A stretch of DNA of 64,000 bases from an uncultured Clostridia bacterium (GTDB lineage Bacteria; Bacillota; Clostridia; TANB77; CAG-508). The DNA lies in the NCBI GenBank assembly GCA_934130085.1, contig CAKOXK010000001.1, forward strand, positions 124,001 through 188,000, given 5' to 3'. The notes under the pieces were generated by a model, which was not told the DNA's origin, ran no database searches, and saw only the letters and a program-made list of their open reading frames with translations. This document shows positions 17,370 through 27,552 of this stretch, in pieces (the first letter of the stretch is position 1; every line of letters starts with the position of its first letter). A program made the translations under genes and the position numbers.

Positions 17370-18663
17370 ATGGAAATAAATGAAATAAGAAAATACTGTT
17401 TAAATTGCAAATTAAAACCTTGCAGTAATAAAGGATGTCCACTACATAATAATATACCAGAATTCATACACGAAGAAGATGAAAAAAAGGCGTTTTATAT
17501 ATTATCAAAAACAACGGTACTTCCTGCAATTTGCTCAAGAATTTGCCAAAGTGCAAAACAATGCAAAGGCTCATGTGTTAGAGGAATAAAAGGTGAAAGT
17601 GTAAGCATAAATGAGATGGAAAAATATTTGGCAGATAACGCAATCTCAAAAGGATATAAGTTACCAAAAAACAAAGAAGACAAAAGAGAAATAGAAACTC
17701 CAAGAAAAAAAGTTGCGATAATTGGAGGAGGTCCATCAGGCTTAACTGCTGCAGCATTCCTAGCAATGGAAAACATAGACGTAACAATATTTGAAAAAAA
17801 CAGCAAACTGGGAGGTTTACTTGAATATGGAATACCAGACTTCAGGCTAAATAGAAATGTTGTTAAAAATACAATTGATAAAATAATTGAACTTGGAATA
17901 ACTGCAAAAACAAATATTACAGTTCGGAAAGGACATTCAAATACAAAAAATAATAGATGATTTTGATGCAGTGTACATATCTACCGGAGCCAACGAGCCA
18001 AATAACACATTAAAAAAATCAATCAATAATGATAATAAAGTTTTAAGTGGAAACAAATTATTAGAAGAAATAAACATTGAAAAGCAGGAAAGAAAATCTG
18101 ATATAAAATATAAAAAAACATTTGAAAATAAAAATGTGGCTGTAAGTGGTGGCGGAAATGTGGCTATGGATGTGGCAAGAACATTAAAAAGATTTGGAGC
18201 AAATGTAACAATAATATACAGAAGAGGTTTAAATGAAATGCCTGCTGCATTAGATGAAATTGAAGAGGCAAGAAACGAAAAAATAGAGTTCCTATTTCAA
18301 AACAATATCATATCTTATAATGAGAAAAACAAGGAAATGGAATTAATCAAAACAAAATTGATAAAAAAAGATAATGAAGAAAGATTAACACCAGTTAATA
18401 TTGAGAACACAAACTATAAAAGAGAATTTGATTATTGTATATTAGCTACTGGTTCAAAACCAAATAAAGAATTTGCAGAAGCTTTAAATAAAGCAAATAT
18501 TGAAACAAATGAAAAAGGCTATATAAATGTGAATGAAAATTATCAAACATCAAATAAAAAAGTATTTGCGGGAGGGGATATAATAAGCAGCAAACAAACA
18601 GTTGCAAATGCGTCATTTGATGGAAGAGAAGCAGCAAAAGAAATAATAAATATGTTACGCTAA
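17370..18663 (+). CDS. GltD-like NADPH oxidoreductase, needs a +1 shift at a CGG codon (17925)
   Basis: Homologue of the glutamate synthase small subunit / NfnB-type flavoprotein, moving electrons between NAD(P)H, FAD and Fe-S centres. Part 1 (17370-17960) has the N-terminal Fe-S domain (CLNCKLKPC, GCPLHN, CSRICQSAKQC, CVRGIKGE) and FAD site (GGGPSGLTAA, GGLLEYGIP). Part 2, in the +1 frame (to 18663), has the NADP site (GGGNVAMDVARTLKR) and C-terminal FAD motif (FAGGDIISSKQTV). Skipping C17925 in GTT-CGG-AAA restores the family sequence TVGKDIQIQKIIDDFDAVYI across the join; without the shift, frame 1 ends at 17960. The join gives about 431 residues, the normal length. It could be programmed frameshifting, a recent mutation or a sequence error. 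The large subunit gene is not nearby. Confidence 0.85.
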
Positions 18664-18781
18664 TGTCACACTATTTTAATAAAAATGTAACTGATTAAAA
18701 ACGACATATAGTGTATAATGTTTTAAACAAACTAAGGTGAAAGGAACTAACCAAAGCATTGCTTGATTAGATATATATCTG

Positions 18782-19873
18782 ATGAATACAATTGAAGAAG
18801 AATTAAGAAAAGCTGGCATAAGCAATATATGCCCTATAAATGACAAAGCAAGAAATGCAATTGCTACCTATGTTGCAAGCTCTTTATGCAATCGTTTTCC
18901 AGAACTTAGACTTAATTTTAACACTATCGGAACATCAATAACTAAGCTAACAATGTATGTAGCTGATATGGAACAAAACGGTGTTGGAGCAAGCTATTTT
19001 TATAAAAATTCTTCAATATATTTTAAAAGAGGACTTTCATTTGATAAAGTAAAAAAACTAGCAGTTCATGAATGCATACATCATTTTCAAGAGATAAAAG
19101 ATGCAAAAGGAGAACTACATAGATTAGGATTATGTTCTTATGTAGGAAATAAAGCTTATGGAAATGCCCTAAATGAAGCAGCAGTTCAGCTAATGTCATC
19201 TTATGCAAATAATGATACTCCAGAAATTGTTACATACTATGGAATCACAATGCCAGCCGATAGTAGTAACTATTATCCATTATTATGCAATCTAATAAAG
19301 CAATTAGGATATTTAACAGGATTTCAAACATTGTTTGAAAGTACTTTTTTCTCAAATGATGCATTCTTTGAAAAGTTCAAAGCAGCAGTTGGAGAGAATA
19401 ACGCATTTACAATTCAAAAAAACTTTGAAAAAATCTTACAAACAGAAAACAGAATAAATATGATAAATGTAAAAATACAAACAGAGGACTTGCCATACAA
19501 AAAATTCAAAAGAGCAACGAATGCAACAGAAAAGGGAAAGCAAGAAATTCAAAAATTATTTTTAAACACACAAAATTTAATAATAACATCATATTTTGAT
19601 GCAAAAATAAACAAATTAAAAACAATAACAGATATAGAAGAATACAGAAAACATTTATACAGCTTCATAAATTTAATTGGAAGCACGGAATCATACACAT
19701 TCTTTAACGATTACTATATACAAAAAATGTCTGAACTTGATGTAAAATATGAGAAGATAGTAAAAAATGTAAGTTTAACAGTTGTAAAGAAAAACAAAAT
19801 TGTAATGTTTTTTGATGCAATAAAAAAATTATTAGGAATTAAACAAAAAGAGAAAGAAGAACAAAAATTTTAA
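18782..19873 (+). CDS. Putative HExxH zinc metalloprotease-like protein
   Basis: A 363-residue protein without recognised family name. It carries HECIHHF at about 96-102 and NEAAVQLMSS about 30 residues later, the spacing of a gluzincin-type zinc site (HExxH ... E). A preceding beta-rich part (GVGASYFYKNSSIYFKRG) fits the strand before a metalloprotease active helix. The C-terminal 160 residues are helical and lysine-rich. No signal peptide, so probably cytoplasmic. No good RBS is seen before ATG 18782; TATAAT at 18714-18719 is a possible -10. Confidence 0.65.
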   Translation: MNTIEEELRKAGISNICPINDKARNAIATYVASSLCNRFPELRLNFNTIGTSITKLTMYVADMEQNGVGASYFYKNSSIYFKRGLSFDKVKKLAVHECIHHFQEIKDAKGELHRLGLCSYVGNKAYGNALNEAAVQLMSSYANNDTPEIVTYYGITMPADSSNYYPLLCNLIKQLGYLTGFQTLFESTFFSNDAFFEKFKAAVGENNAFTIQKNFEKILQTENRINMINVKIQTEDLPYKKFKRATNATEKGKQEIQKLFLNTQNLIITSYFDAKINKLKTITDIEEYRKHLYSFINLIGSTESYTFFNDYYIQKMSELDVKYEKIVKNVSLTVVKKNKIVMFFDAIKKLLGIKQKEKEEQKF

Positions 19874-19885
19874 AGTAAAGTAAAA

Positions 19886-20023
19886 AAGATTTAATATTAT
19901 GTTGTTTTTCAATGTTTTGCTTGATGCAATCTTCGTTAGCCAAAACTAACTTTTAGAAGATTGCATCATTCGCGCTGCGCTTGATCGCTGCGCAACATTT
20001 CAAACAACATAATATTAAATCTT
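19886..20023. repeat. Intergenic palindromic repeat, copy 2
   Basis: 138 bp, starting 13 bases after the stop of the metalloprotease-like gene. Outer arms AAGATTTAATATTATGTTG and CAACATAATATTAAATCTT pair perfectly. The inner stem is TGATGCAATCTTC with GAAGATTGCATCA around GTTAGCCAAAACTAAC. The GC-rich block ATTCGCGCTGCGCTTGATCG follows. Both arms differ from the other copies by matched changes. Confidence 0.9.
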
Positions 20024-20146
20024 TTATTGATTAAATGTTTTATTTGATATTATCTTCGTTAGCCAAAATTAACTTTTAGAAGATTGCATCATTCGCGCTG
20101 CGCTTGATCGCTGCGCAACATTTCAAACAACATAATATTAAATCTT
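20024..20146. repeat. Intergenic palindromic repeat, copy 3 (tandem, left arm lost)
   Basis: The right 100 bp are almost identical to copy 2 (one visible difference), ending again in CAACATAATATTAAATCTT. The left outer arm has degenerated, so it looks like a tandem duplication of most of copy 2. Confidence 0.85.
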
Positions 20147-20199
20147 TTTATTGTTTGTATCTTTTTTATCAAAATTATAGAAAAAAACCTAAAGAAGTG

Positions 20200-20219
20200 T
20201 TATAATACCCGTATTATAA
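20200..20219 (+). promoter_or_regulatory. leuS -10 region within an inverted repeat
   Basis: TATAAT at 20201-20206 lies inside TTATAATAC-CC-GTATTATAA, a 9-bp inverted repeat over the expected start site, about 20 bases before the leuS start codon. It may be an operator or chance. The leader is too short for a T-box. Confidence 0.45.
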
Positions 20220-20238
20220 AGGAAAGGATTGTTTTTAG

Positions 20239-22650
20239 ATGTACGATTTTAAACATATAGAAGAAAAATGGCAAAAGGAGTGGTATAGCGAAAATACTTT
20301 TAGCGCTAAAAGTAATAAAGAGCAAAGAAAATGGTATGGATTAATTGAGTTTCCTTATCCATCAGGTCAAGGACTTCATGTTGGTCACCCACGTAGTTAT
20401 ACTGCAATGGATATTATAGCTAGAAAAAGAAGAATGCAAGGATATAACGTTTTATTTCCTATTGGTTTTGATGCATTTGGTTTGCCAGCTGAGAATTATG
20501 CAATAAAAAATCATATTCATCCTAAGATTACAACTGAGAAGAATATTGCTCATTTTACAAGTCAGTTAAAGGCATTAGGTTTTTCTTTTGATTGGACTAG
20601 AGTAATTAATACAACCGATCCTGAATACTACAAATGGACTCAATGGATATTTATTCAAATGTTTAAGCATGGTTTGGCTTATAAAGCAACTATGCCAATT
20701 AATTTCTGCACAGGTTGCAAGGTGGGTCTTGCTAATGAAGAAGTTGTAAATGGCGTATGCGAGAGATGTGGTTCTCCAGTTGTACAAAAAGAAAAGTCTG
20801 AGTGGATGCTTAAAATTACTGAATATGCAGAAAGATTGATTGAAGATTTGGATGATGTTGATTATCTTGAAAAGATTAAGATTCAACAAAAAAATTGGAT
20901 TGGTAGATCAGAAGGTGCAGAGGTTAAATTTAAAATCGAAGGTACTAATGATAGTTTACTAATTTATACAACAAGACCTGATACAATATTTGGTGCAACA
21001 TACATGGTAATTGCTCCTGAACATGAATTGATAAAGAAATATGAATCAAAAATTACAAATATTGACGAGATAAATGATTACAAGAAAAAGGCAAGTTTAA
21101 AGTCTGATTTTGAACGTGCTGAGCTTAATAAAGAAAAAACAGGAGTTGAGGTTAAAGGATTAAAAGCGATAAATCCATTAACTGGTGAGCAAATTCCTAT
21201 CTGGATTTCTGATTATGTTTTAATTACTTATGGTACTGGTGCAATCATGGCTGTACCTGCACATGATGCAAGAGATTTTGAGTTTGCAACAAAATTTAAT
21301 TTACCAATTAAGCAAGTATTAGCACCAAAAGATGGAAAAGAGGTTACATTACCTTATACAGATACATCATCAGGCATATCGATAAATTCTGATTTCTTAG
21401 ATGGAATGGAAACAAAAGAAGCAATACAAAAAGTTATTTCTTATATGGAAGAGAATGATATAGGAAAGAAAAAAGTAAATTATAAATTACGTGATTGGGT
21501 ATTTTCAAGACAAAGATATTGGGGAGAGCCAATACCAATGGTTTATTGTGAACATTGCGGTTGGCAACCAATTCCTGAAAATGAATTACCTTTAAAGTTA
21601 CCAGAGGTTAAAGATTTTGAACCAGGTGAAAATGGTGAAAGTCCACTTGCAAAACTTTCAGATTGGATTAATACAACATGTCCTAAATGCCATGGAAAAG
21701 CAAAACGTGAAACTGATACAATGCCACAATGGGCAGGTTCTTCATGGTATTTTTTAAGATACATGGATCCTCATAATGAAACTGCTTTAGCATCAAGCGA
21801 GGCTCTCAAATATTGGAGCCCTGTTGACTGGTATAATGGAGGAATGGAGCACACAACACTTCATTTACTATATTCAAGATTTTGGCATAAATTTTTATAT
21901 GATATTGGAGTTGTTCCAACTAAAGAACCATATCAAAAACGTACATCACATGGAATGATATTGGGCACAAATGGTGAAAAAATGAGTAAATCAAAAGGAA
22001 ATGTTATAAATCCTGATGATATAATAGATGAATTTGGGGCAGACACATTCAGAGTGTATGAAATGTTTATGGGACCATTTGATCAAACAGCAGCATGGTC
22101 AATGGAAAGTATTCGTGGGTGCAATAAATTCCTAGATAGAGTATGGAATTTACAAGATATAATGACTTCTCAAAATGAAATATCAGAGAAACATGATAAA
22201 CTAATTAATAAAGCAATTAAAAAGGTCACATCTGATATTGAAGAAATGAAATTTAATACATCTGTTTCTACATTCATGGCGATGACAAATGAATTTTATA
22301 AAGATAAATACATTACTAAAAAAGAATTTGAAATATTCTTGCAATTGTTAAATCCATTTGCCCCTCATTTAACGGAAGAAATTAATGAGAGAATGGGTAA
22401 CAAAGAAGAGCTTGCTTACAAAGCATGGCCAAGTTTTGATGAAGAAAAAACATCTGATGATGAAATTAGCTTACCTATACAAATCAATGGAAAACTTAGA
22501 GCAAATGTTCAAATCAACAGAGATGAGGAGGAGGAAAGTGTAAAACAAAAAGTTCATCAAAATGAAAAAATTGAAACATTAATAAACGACAAAGAAATAG
22601 TAAAAGAAATTTATGTAAAAAATAGAATATACAACATTGTAATAAAATAA
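20239..22650 (+). CDS. leuS: Leucyl-tRNA synthetase
   Basis: An 803-residue class I aminoacyl-tRNA synthetase, normal length. HIGH-type motif in YPSGQGLHVGHPRSY, KMSKS in GTNGEKMSKSKGNV, the CP1 editing domain (TTRPDTIFGATYMVIAPEH, GTGAIMAVPAHDARD) and zinc-type cysteines (CTGCKVGLANEEVVNGVCERC). It charges tRNA-Leu, one of which is encoded at 32636. RBS AAGGAAAGGA, start ATG 20239. Preceded by two palindromic repeats and its own -10. Confidence 0.98.
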   Translation: MYDFKHIEEKWQKEWYSENTFSAKSNKEQRKWYGLIEFPYPSGQGLHVGHPRSYTAMDIIARKRRMQGYNVLFPIGFDAFGLPAENYAIKNHIHPKITTEKNIAHFTSQLKALGFSFDWTRVINTTDPEYYKWTQWIFIQMFKHGLAYKATMPINFCTGCKVGLANEEVVNGVCERCGSPVVQKEKSEWMLKITEYAERLIEDLDDVDYLEKIKIQQKNWIGRSEGAEVKFKIEGTNDSLLIYTTRPDTIFGATYMVIAPEHELIKKYESKITNIDEINDYKKKASLKSDFERAELNKEKTGVEVKGLKAINPLTGEQIPIWISDYVLITYGTGAIMAVPAHDARDFEFATKFNLPIKQVLAPKDGKEVTLPYTDTSSGISINSDFLDGMETKEAIQKVISYMEENDIGKKKVNYKLRDWVFSRQRYWGEPIPMVYCEHCGWQPIPENELPLKLPEVKDFEPGENGESPLAKLSDWINTTCPKCHGKAKRETDTMPQWAGSSWYFLRYMDPHNETALASSEALKYWSPVDWYNGGMEHTTLHLLYSRFWHKFLYDIGVVPTKEPYQKRTSHGMILGTNGEKMSKSKGNVINPDDIIDEFGADTFRVYEMFMGPFDQTAAWSMESIRGCNKFLDRVWNLQDIMTSQNEISEKHDKLINKAIKKVTSDIEEMKFNTSVSTFMAMTNEFYKDKYITKKEFEIFLQLLNPFAPHLTEEINERMGNKEELAYKAWPSFDEEKTSDDEISLPIQINGKLRANVQINRDEEEESVKQKVHQNEKIETLINDKEIVKEIYVKNRIYNIVIK

Positions 22651-22839
22651 AAAAGTATTAAGTGTAAAATTAATAAAGCAAAATACAATAAAAATGTTGC
22701 GAATTGGAACACATAAATTTAAAGACATAATAGCAAAATATGAAGGAATGAGAAAGTAAAACATAAAAGCATAAAACGTAGAAACATTAAGGCTATAATA
22801 TAAAGAAATATGAAACATAACAGAATGAAAGGAATCAGT

Positions 22840-24627
22840 ATGATTGGCAAAAAGCAAAAAGAGGTAAAAGATAAAACTGAAAAGAAACAAAAGAAAAAGT
22901 TTGCATTGACTGAAAAAAAGTCAATAGACATTGCATTTAATATATTAGCAATTTTCTGCATTGCATTATTCAGTATGGCAATAGTACAAAAATCATTTCA
23001 AAATGATACATTTTACACTATAAAAATAGGACAACTTATAAGGCAAAATGGAATTGATTATCTTGACCATTTTTCATGGCATGATAATCTTCCATATATG
23101 TACCCACATTGGTTATATGATGTAATAATTTCTCTTATATATGATTTTATGGGAGGATTCACAGGAATATATATATCAACACTTATATTATCAGCTTGCC
23201 TTGGAATTGTAATCTTTATAGCAAACAAAAAGATATCAAAGAATCAACTAATATCATTCTTTTTGACGATTGCACAAATGTACTTATTAGGTGATTATAT
23301 AGCAGCAAGAGCACAACTTGTTACATTTATATTATTTGTATTAACGATAATATTTATAGAAAAGTTCTTAGAAAAGCCTAAAAAACGCTATGCAATAGCC
23401 CTAATAATAATTCCAATAATAATTGCAAATGTACATTCCGCTGTATTCCCATTCTATTTTGTATTATATTTACCTTACATTGGAGAGTATATAATAAGAG
23501 TATTATCGGATGCACACTTAGCACATAAGATATATCAACGATTTTTAAAATATCAGATTAATTCTACAAATAAAAAACTTAAAAATGTTGATAAATCAAA
23601 AGTATCACAATACCAAAAAAAGCTTGCAATGTACACTAAGAAAGTAGAAGAATCAAATGTGAATTTTGACAAAAGTATAATTAGACAAAATGATAGAAGA
23701 AAAAATCCATATAAAATTAAACTAGAGAGAAATGATAATGTTCTAAAACTAATTGTAATTATGTGTATATGCTTCCTTACAGGATTACTTACACCAATTA
23801 AGGACATGCCATACACATATACTTTAAGAATAATGAAGGGAAACACTACATCAAACATAAGTGAGCACTTACCATTAACACTAATTAACTATAAAGATTT
23901 GATGATATTTTTTGCAATAACATTCTTTGGAATAACATTTACAAAAATCAAAATTAAATTAAGAGATTTATTTTTTATAGGAGGATTAACATTATTAGCA
24001 TTCATGTCAAGAAGACAAGTTTCAATGCTTGTATTATTTGGGGGAATGAGCCTAACAAGAATGCTTTCTGATTTTGTTGATATGTACGATAAAAAAGGTA
24101 CAGAAGAGTTCATGCAATATGTAACAACAATGTATGGAGAATGTTCACTAATATTGTTTATATTTGCAATATCATACTGCGTATATAAACCAAACATAGG
24201 AGCAAGCTATGTAAGTGAAGCAAGCTATCCTGTGAAAGCATCGGAGTGGATAAAAGAAAATCTTGACTATGAGAATATTAAAATATTTAATGACTACAAT
24301 TATGGAAGCTACATGTTATATGAAGATATACCTGTATTTATAGATTCAAGATGTGATTTGTACACACCAGAGTTTAATGGAACGTACAACAAAGAAAAGA
24401 AAAAATACGAAGGAAAAGATATATTTACTGATTATATTGATACATCAAGTATAAGCAAATATTATGAAAATGTGTTTGAAAAGTATGAAATTACTCATGT
24501 AATAACAAAATCAAATTCAAAACTTAACATGCTTGTTTCAAGAGATAAAAATTATAAAAAAATATACTCGGATTCAAACTTTATAATATATGAAAGAAAT
24601 ATAGCAAACAAAGAAGCTAATAATTAG
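22840..24627 (+). CDS. Polytopic membrane protein, GT-C glycosyltransferase-like
   Basis: About 595 residues with a basic cytoplasmic N-terminus, some 9-11 membrane segments and a C-terminal extracytoplasmic domain of about 130 residues. The first outer loop contains DTFYTIKIGQLIRQNGIDYLDHF and PHWLYDVI, the acidic-loop layout of GT-C fold sugar transferases (PMT/STT3-like); the C-terminal part (ASEWIKENLDYENIKIF, DSRCDLY) is typical of clostridial relatives. The substrate is unknown. I prefer ATG 22840 (AAAGGA seven bases upstream); an in-frame ATG at 22810 has a poor site. Confidence 0.7.
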   Translation: MIGKKQKEVKDKTEKKQKKKFALTEKKSIDIAFNILAIFCIALFSMAIVQKSFQNDTFYTIKIGQLIRQNGIDYLDHFSWHDNLPYMYPHWLYDVIISLIYDFMGGFTGIYISTLILSACLGIVIFIANKKISKNQLISFFLTIAQMYLLGDYIAARAQLVTFILFVLTIIFIEKFLEKPKKRYAIALIIIPIIIANVHSAVFPFYFVLYLPYIGEYIIRVLSDAHLAHKIYQRFLKYQINSTNKKLKNVDKSKVSQYQKKLAMYTKKVEESNVNFDKSIIRQNDRRKNPYKIKLERNDNVLKLIVIMCICFLTGLLTPIKDMPYTYTLRIMKGNTTSNISEHLPLTLINYKDLMIFFAITFFGITFTKIKIKLRDLFFIGGLTLLAFMSRRQVSMLVLFGGMSLTRMLSDFVDMYDKKGTEEFMQYVTTMYGECSLILFIFAISYCVYKPNIGASYVSEASYPVKASEWIKENLDYENIKIFNDYNYGSYMLYEDIPVFIDSRCDLYTPEFNGTYNKEKKKYEGKDIFTDYIDTSSISKYYENVFEKYEITHVITKSNSKLNMLVSRDKNYKKIYSDSNFIIYERNIANKEANN

Positions 24628-24672
24628 AATACGAAAGAAAATTATAATGAAAATAAGATTGAGGTATTCGAA

Positions 24673-25605
24673 TTGAGTAGAGAAGAATATATAGTAACTG
24701 AAAATAATGTAGGAGAAAGGCTTGATACTTATGCATCAAGCCTTGATATTAAATTATCAAGAACAATGTGTAAAAAACTAATAACCCAAAATTTAATAAA
24801 AGTGAACGGAAAGTTTCAAAAAGAATCATATAAAGTTAAATTAGGGGATAAAGTTCAAATAATAATAGAAGAACCAAAAGAAACAAAAATAAAAATGCAA
24901 AATATTCCATTAGACATTGTTTATGAAGATAACGATATTATAGTAGTAAATAAGCCAAAAGGGATGGTTGTTCATCCAGGCAATGGAAACCCGGATAATA
25001 CATTAGTAAATGCAGTGTTAGCATATTCCAAAGGTTCATTATCAGGAATTGGAGGAGAAATAAGACCAGGAATTGTACATAGACTTGACAAGGATACGTC
25101 AGGTTTATTAATTGTAGCTAAAAATGATGAAGCACATATTAAAATGTCAGACGAAATCAAGAATCATGAAGTTACTAAAATATACACAGCACTTGTAAAA
25201 GGAAATATTCAGGAAGACGAAGCAACAATAGATATGCCAATTGCAAGAAGCAAACAAGACAGAAAGAAAATGGCAGTTGATAAAGATGGCAAAAATGCGG
25301 TAACACATATTAAAGTAATAAAAAGGTATGGCAAGTATACTTTACTTAAGATTAAGATTGACACAGGAAGAACTCATCAAATAAGAGTGCATTTAAGCCA
25401 AATAGGGCACCCTGTTGTAGGAGATGAGGTATATTCAAATGGAAAAAATGAATTCAATGTAAAAGGCCAAATGCTTCATTCAACAATACTAGAATTTAAA
25501 CATCCAATAACAGGCAAACAAATGCACCTTGAAGCAAAATTACCACAATATTTTCAAGACGTACTAAAGAAACTTGATGGTCAACAGAAAGAAAACGTCA
25601 AGTAA
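24673..25605 (+). CDS. rluD: RluD-family 23S rRNA pseudouridine synthase
   Basis: A 310-residue enzyme: N-terminal S4 RNA-binding domain (ERLDTYASSLDIKLSRTMCKKLI), catalytic motif HRLDKDTSGLLIVAKN with the nucleophilic Asp, and the family segments GRTHQIRVHLSQIGHPVVGD and MLHSTILEF. It isomerises uridines in large-subunit rRNA; the exact site cannot be read from sequence. Start is TTG 24673 with GAGG eight bases upstream. A lspA gene, often its neighbour, is not here. Confidence 0.9.
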   Translation: MSREEYIVTENNVGERLDTYASSLDIKLSRTMCKKLITQNLIKVNGKFQKESYKVKLGDKVQIIIEEPKETKIKMQNIPLDIVYEDNDIIVVNKPKGMVVHPGNGNPDNTLVNAVLAYSKGSLSGIGGEIRPGIVHRLDKDTSGLLIVAKNDEAHIKMSDEIKNHEVTKIYTALVKGNIQEDEATIDMPIARSKQDRKKMAVDKDGKNAVTHIKVIKRYGKYTLLKIKIDTGRTHQIRVHLSQIGHPVVGDEVYSNGKNEFNVKGQMLHSTILEFKHPITGKQMHLEAKLPQYFQDVLKKLDGQQKENVK

Positions 25606-25658
25606 AAAGTTAAATACAATTTGAAACGAAAGAAAACAAAAAGGCAAGATGTATATTA

Positions 25659-25687
25659 TTAACAAATACTTTCATGTTAGATATAAT
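25659..25687 (+). promoter_or_regulatory. Promoter of rluB
   Basis: TTAACA (25659-25664), 17 bases, TATAAT (25682-25687). Confidence 0.65.
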
Positions 25688-25806
25688 ATATAAGTAATTA
25701 TGAAAAGGCTTGAGATTAACAAAATATTAAAAAGAATATGGATGTTAATCAAATAATACTAAAAACAATGGAAAATAACAACTATAAAAAGAAAAGGAAA
25801 TAAAAA

Positions 25807-26532
25807 ATGGAAGAAAGATTGCAAAAATACTTAGCAACTTGTGGAGTAGCTTCAAGGAGAAAATGTGAAGAACTAATTAAAGAGGGAAAAATAAAAGTTA
25901 ATGGAAGGGTTGTTACAGAACTAGGTACAAAAGTTTCTAATAAAGACAAGGTAGAATTTAACGGAAATGTTATAAAAGAAAATAATAAAAAAGTATATAT
26001 ACTTTTAAACAAGCCAATAGGATATGTAACAACTGTAAAAGACCAATTTGATAGACCAACTGTAATGGACCTGGTAAAAAAAGAAAAAACGAGACTTTTA
26101 CCTGTTGGAAGATTAGATATGTACACATCAGGAGCTTTAATATTAACTAATGATGGGGAATTTATTAACAAAATAACTCATCCAAAAAACGAAATTGAAA
26201 AAACATATAATGTAACATTAACCGGAATAATAACACAAGAAGATGCAAACAAACTGAAAAATGGAGTAGAAATAGAAGAGAACAACGAAAAAGTAAAAAC
26301 AGGAAAAGCAAAAGTAAAGATATTAAAAACAGATGAAGAAAAAAATATATCTAGAATTCAAATAACAATTCACGAAGGAAAAAATAGAGAAGTAAGAAAG
26401 ATGTGTGAAGCCATAGACAAAAAGGTATTAGCATTACACAGAGCGAAAATAGGAAATCTAGATGTAAAAGACTTAAAACTTGGAACATACAGATATTTAA
26501 CTAAGAGCGATTTGAAAAAAATTGAAAAATAG
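25807..26532 (+). CDS. rluB: RsuA/RluB-family pseudouridine synthase
   Basis: A 241-residue enzyme with an N-terminal S4 domain (ERLQKYLATCGVASRRKCEELI) and the RsuA/RluB catalytic motif VGRLDMYTSGALILTNDGEF, then KTYNVTLTG and HEGKNREVRKM. It modifies a uridine in 23S (RluB/RluE/F-type) or 16S (RsuA) rRNA; RluB is the most common form in Clostridia. It is often next to scpB, but here scpB is 22 kb away. Confidence 0.9.
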   Translation: MEERLQKYLATCGVASRRKCEELIKEGKIKVNGRVVTELGTKVSNKDKVEFNGNVIKENNKKVYILLNKPIGYVTTVKDQFDRPTVMDLVKKEKTRLLPVGRLDMYTSGALILTNDGEFINKITHPKNEIEKTYNVTLTGIITQEDANKLKNGVEIEENNEKVKTGKAKVKILKTDEEKNISRIQITIHEGKNREVRKMCEAIDKKVLALHRAKIGNLDVKDLKLGTYRYLTKSDLKKIEK

Positions 26533-26540
26533 GTTATAAT
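26512..26540 (+). promoter_or_regulatory. Promoter of the 26590 gene, overlapping the end of rluB
   Basis: TTGAAA (26512-26517), 17 bases, TATAAT (26535-26540). Confidence 0.65.
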
Positions 26541-26589
26541 AGCAATGTAAAAAATCATGAAAACTAAATAGTTTAATGAGGAGGTTAAT

Positions 26590-27519
26590 ATGATTAATGA
26601 TGATGAAATTCAAGCAGAGGTTTCTCCTTTTGCAATGAGAGAAGGAGAGATAAAAGTATTTGATGGAAAAGACGGATATGTCTCAATGAACCAGATATTA
26701 CAAAAGATTAACTTAGGACATATAAATGATTTACATTTTAAAATAATTGAGTTAGTAAATAAATTCGAATTCCTAACATCTAGGCAATTGTTTCAATTAT
26801 TAAAAATAGAAAACGTTGAAATTAAAGATCAAGCAAAACTAAATACAAAACTTGAACAACTTACAAAATGCAAAATATTAACAAGATATTACTTTACATC
26901 AAAAGAAGGTAATGCAATTTTTAGAGTATATTGCATGGAAAAGATGGGAAAGTATCTTTTAAATTCAAGGGAAATAGAATGCAAATGGCAACCATCAGAT
27001 AATGCAAAGCCAGTTGAAATGATGAAGAAAAAGCTAAGCGGTAACCAACTGATCATAGCTTATATGAGAAAAGTGAAAGCCTTCAATTCTTATACACTAA
27101 AACCACAAATAACTGCAAAATCACTTGGAAAAATATTTAAGCCAATAGCTAAAATAAATTTTAAATATGCAAACAGAGAAATAGATTTTGTTTATGAAGT
27201 AATAAGAAGAAATCCTGGATGGGAAAACAAACTAGTAGAAAGAATGGAACTTTGGAAAGATTTTTATTACAACTTTGTTCCGGGAGACTCAGGATTTAAA
27301 ACTATTCCACAACTTGTATTTGTATGTGAAGATAAAAAACAGATGGCTGAAGTATTTAAAACACTAATAATTAATAATATAAAAATAGATAAAATAAACT
27401 TCTATTATACTACAGATCTTATGCAAAATGCAGAAGACCTAAGCCACAGTTTATATGATTTCATAGAAGAAAACGGAAAATATAATGTAAGAAATGTGGA
27501 GGCTAAGATTTTAGGATAG
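26590..27519 (+). CDS. Winged-helix protein, possibly replication-relaxation-like
   Basis: A 309-residue soluble protein. A winged-helix region (about 45-120: KIIELVNKFEFLTSRQLFQLL, CKILTRYYFTSKEG, KMGKYLL) is followed by a domain with NREIDFVYEVIRRNPGWENK and KTIPQLVFVCEDKKQMAEVFKTL. This order of a DNA-binding domain and a nuclease-like alpha/beta domain resembles the replication-relaxation family found with conjugative elements; that is memory-based and only moderately certain. It ends facing the coupling-protein gene. RBS GAGGAGG, ATG 26590, own promoter. Confidence 0.6.
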   Translation: MINDDEIQAEVSPFAMREGEIKVFDGKDGYVSMNQILQKINLGHINDLHFKIIELVNKFEFLTSRQLFQLLKIENVEIKDQAKLNTKLEQLTKCKILTRYYFTSKEGNAIFRVYCMEKMGKYLLNSREIECKWQPSDNAKPVEMMKKKLSGNQLIIAYMRKVKAFNSYTLKPQITAKSLGKIFKPIAKINFKYANREIDFVYEVIRRNPGWENKLVERMELWKDFYYNFVPGDSGFKTIPQLVFVCEDKKQMAEVFKTLIINNIKIDKINFYYTTDLMQNAEDLSHSLYDFIEENGKYNVRNVEAKILG

Positions 27520-27552
27520 AAGAAAATTGAAATAAAAAAATTGAATATGAAA

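Noticed and set aside
19886..20146. CRISPR-like array because of repeated units
   Set aside because: Units are long, imperfectly palindromic, only in pairs, with no spacers of uniform length and no cas genes.
20150..20238. T-box leader for leuS (also considered for proS at 49102-49231)
   Set aside because: The space after the -10 is about 25 bases for leuS, and neither leader shows the T-box sequence or specifier stem.
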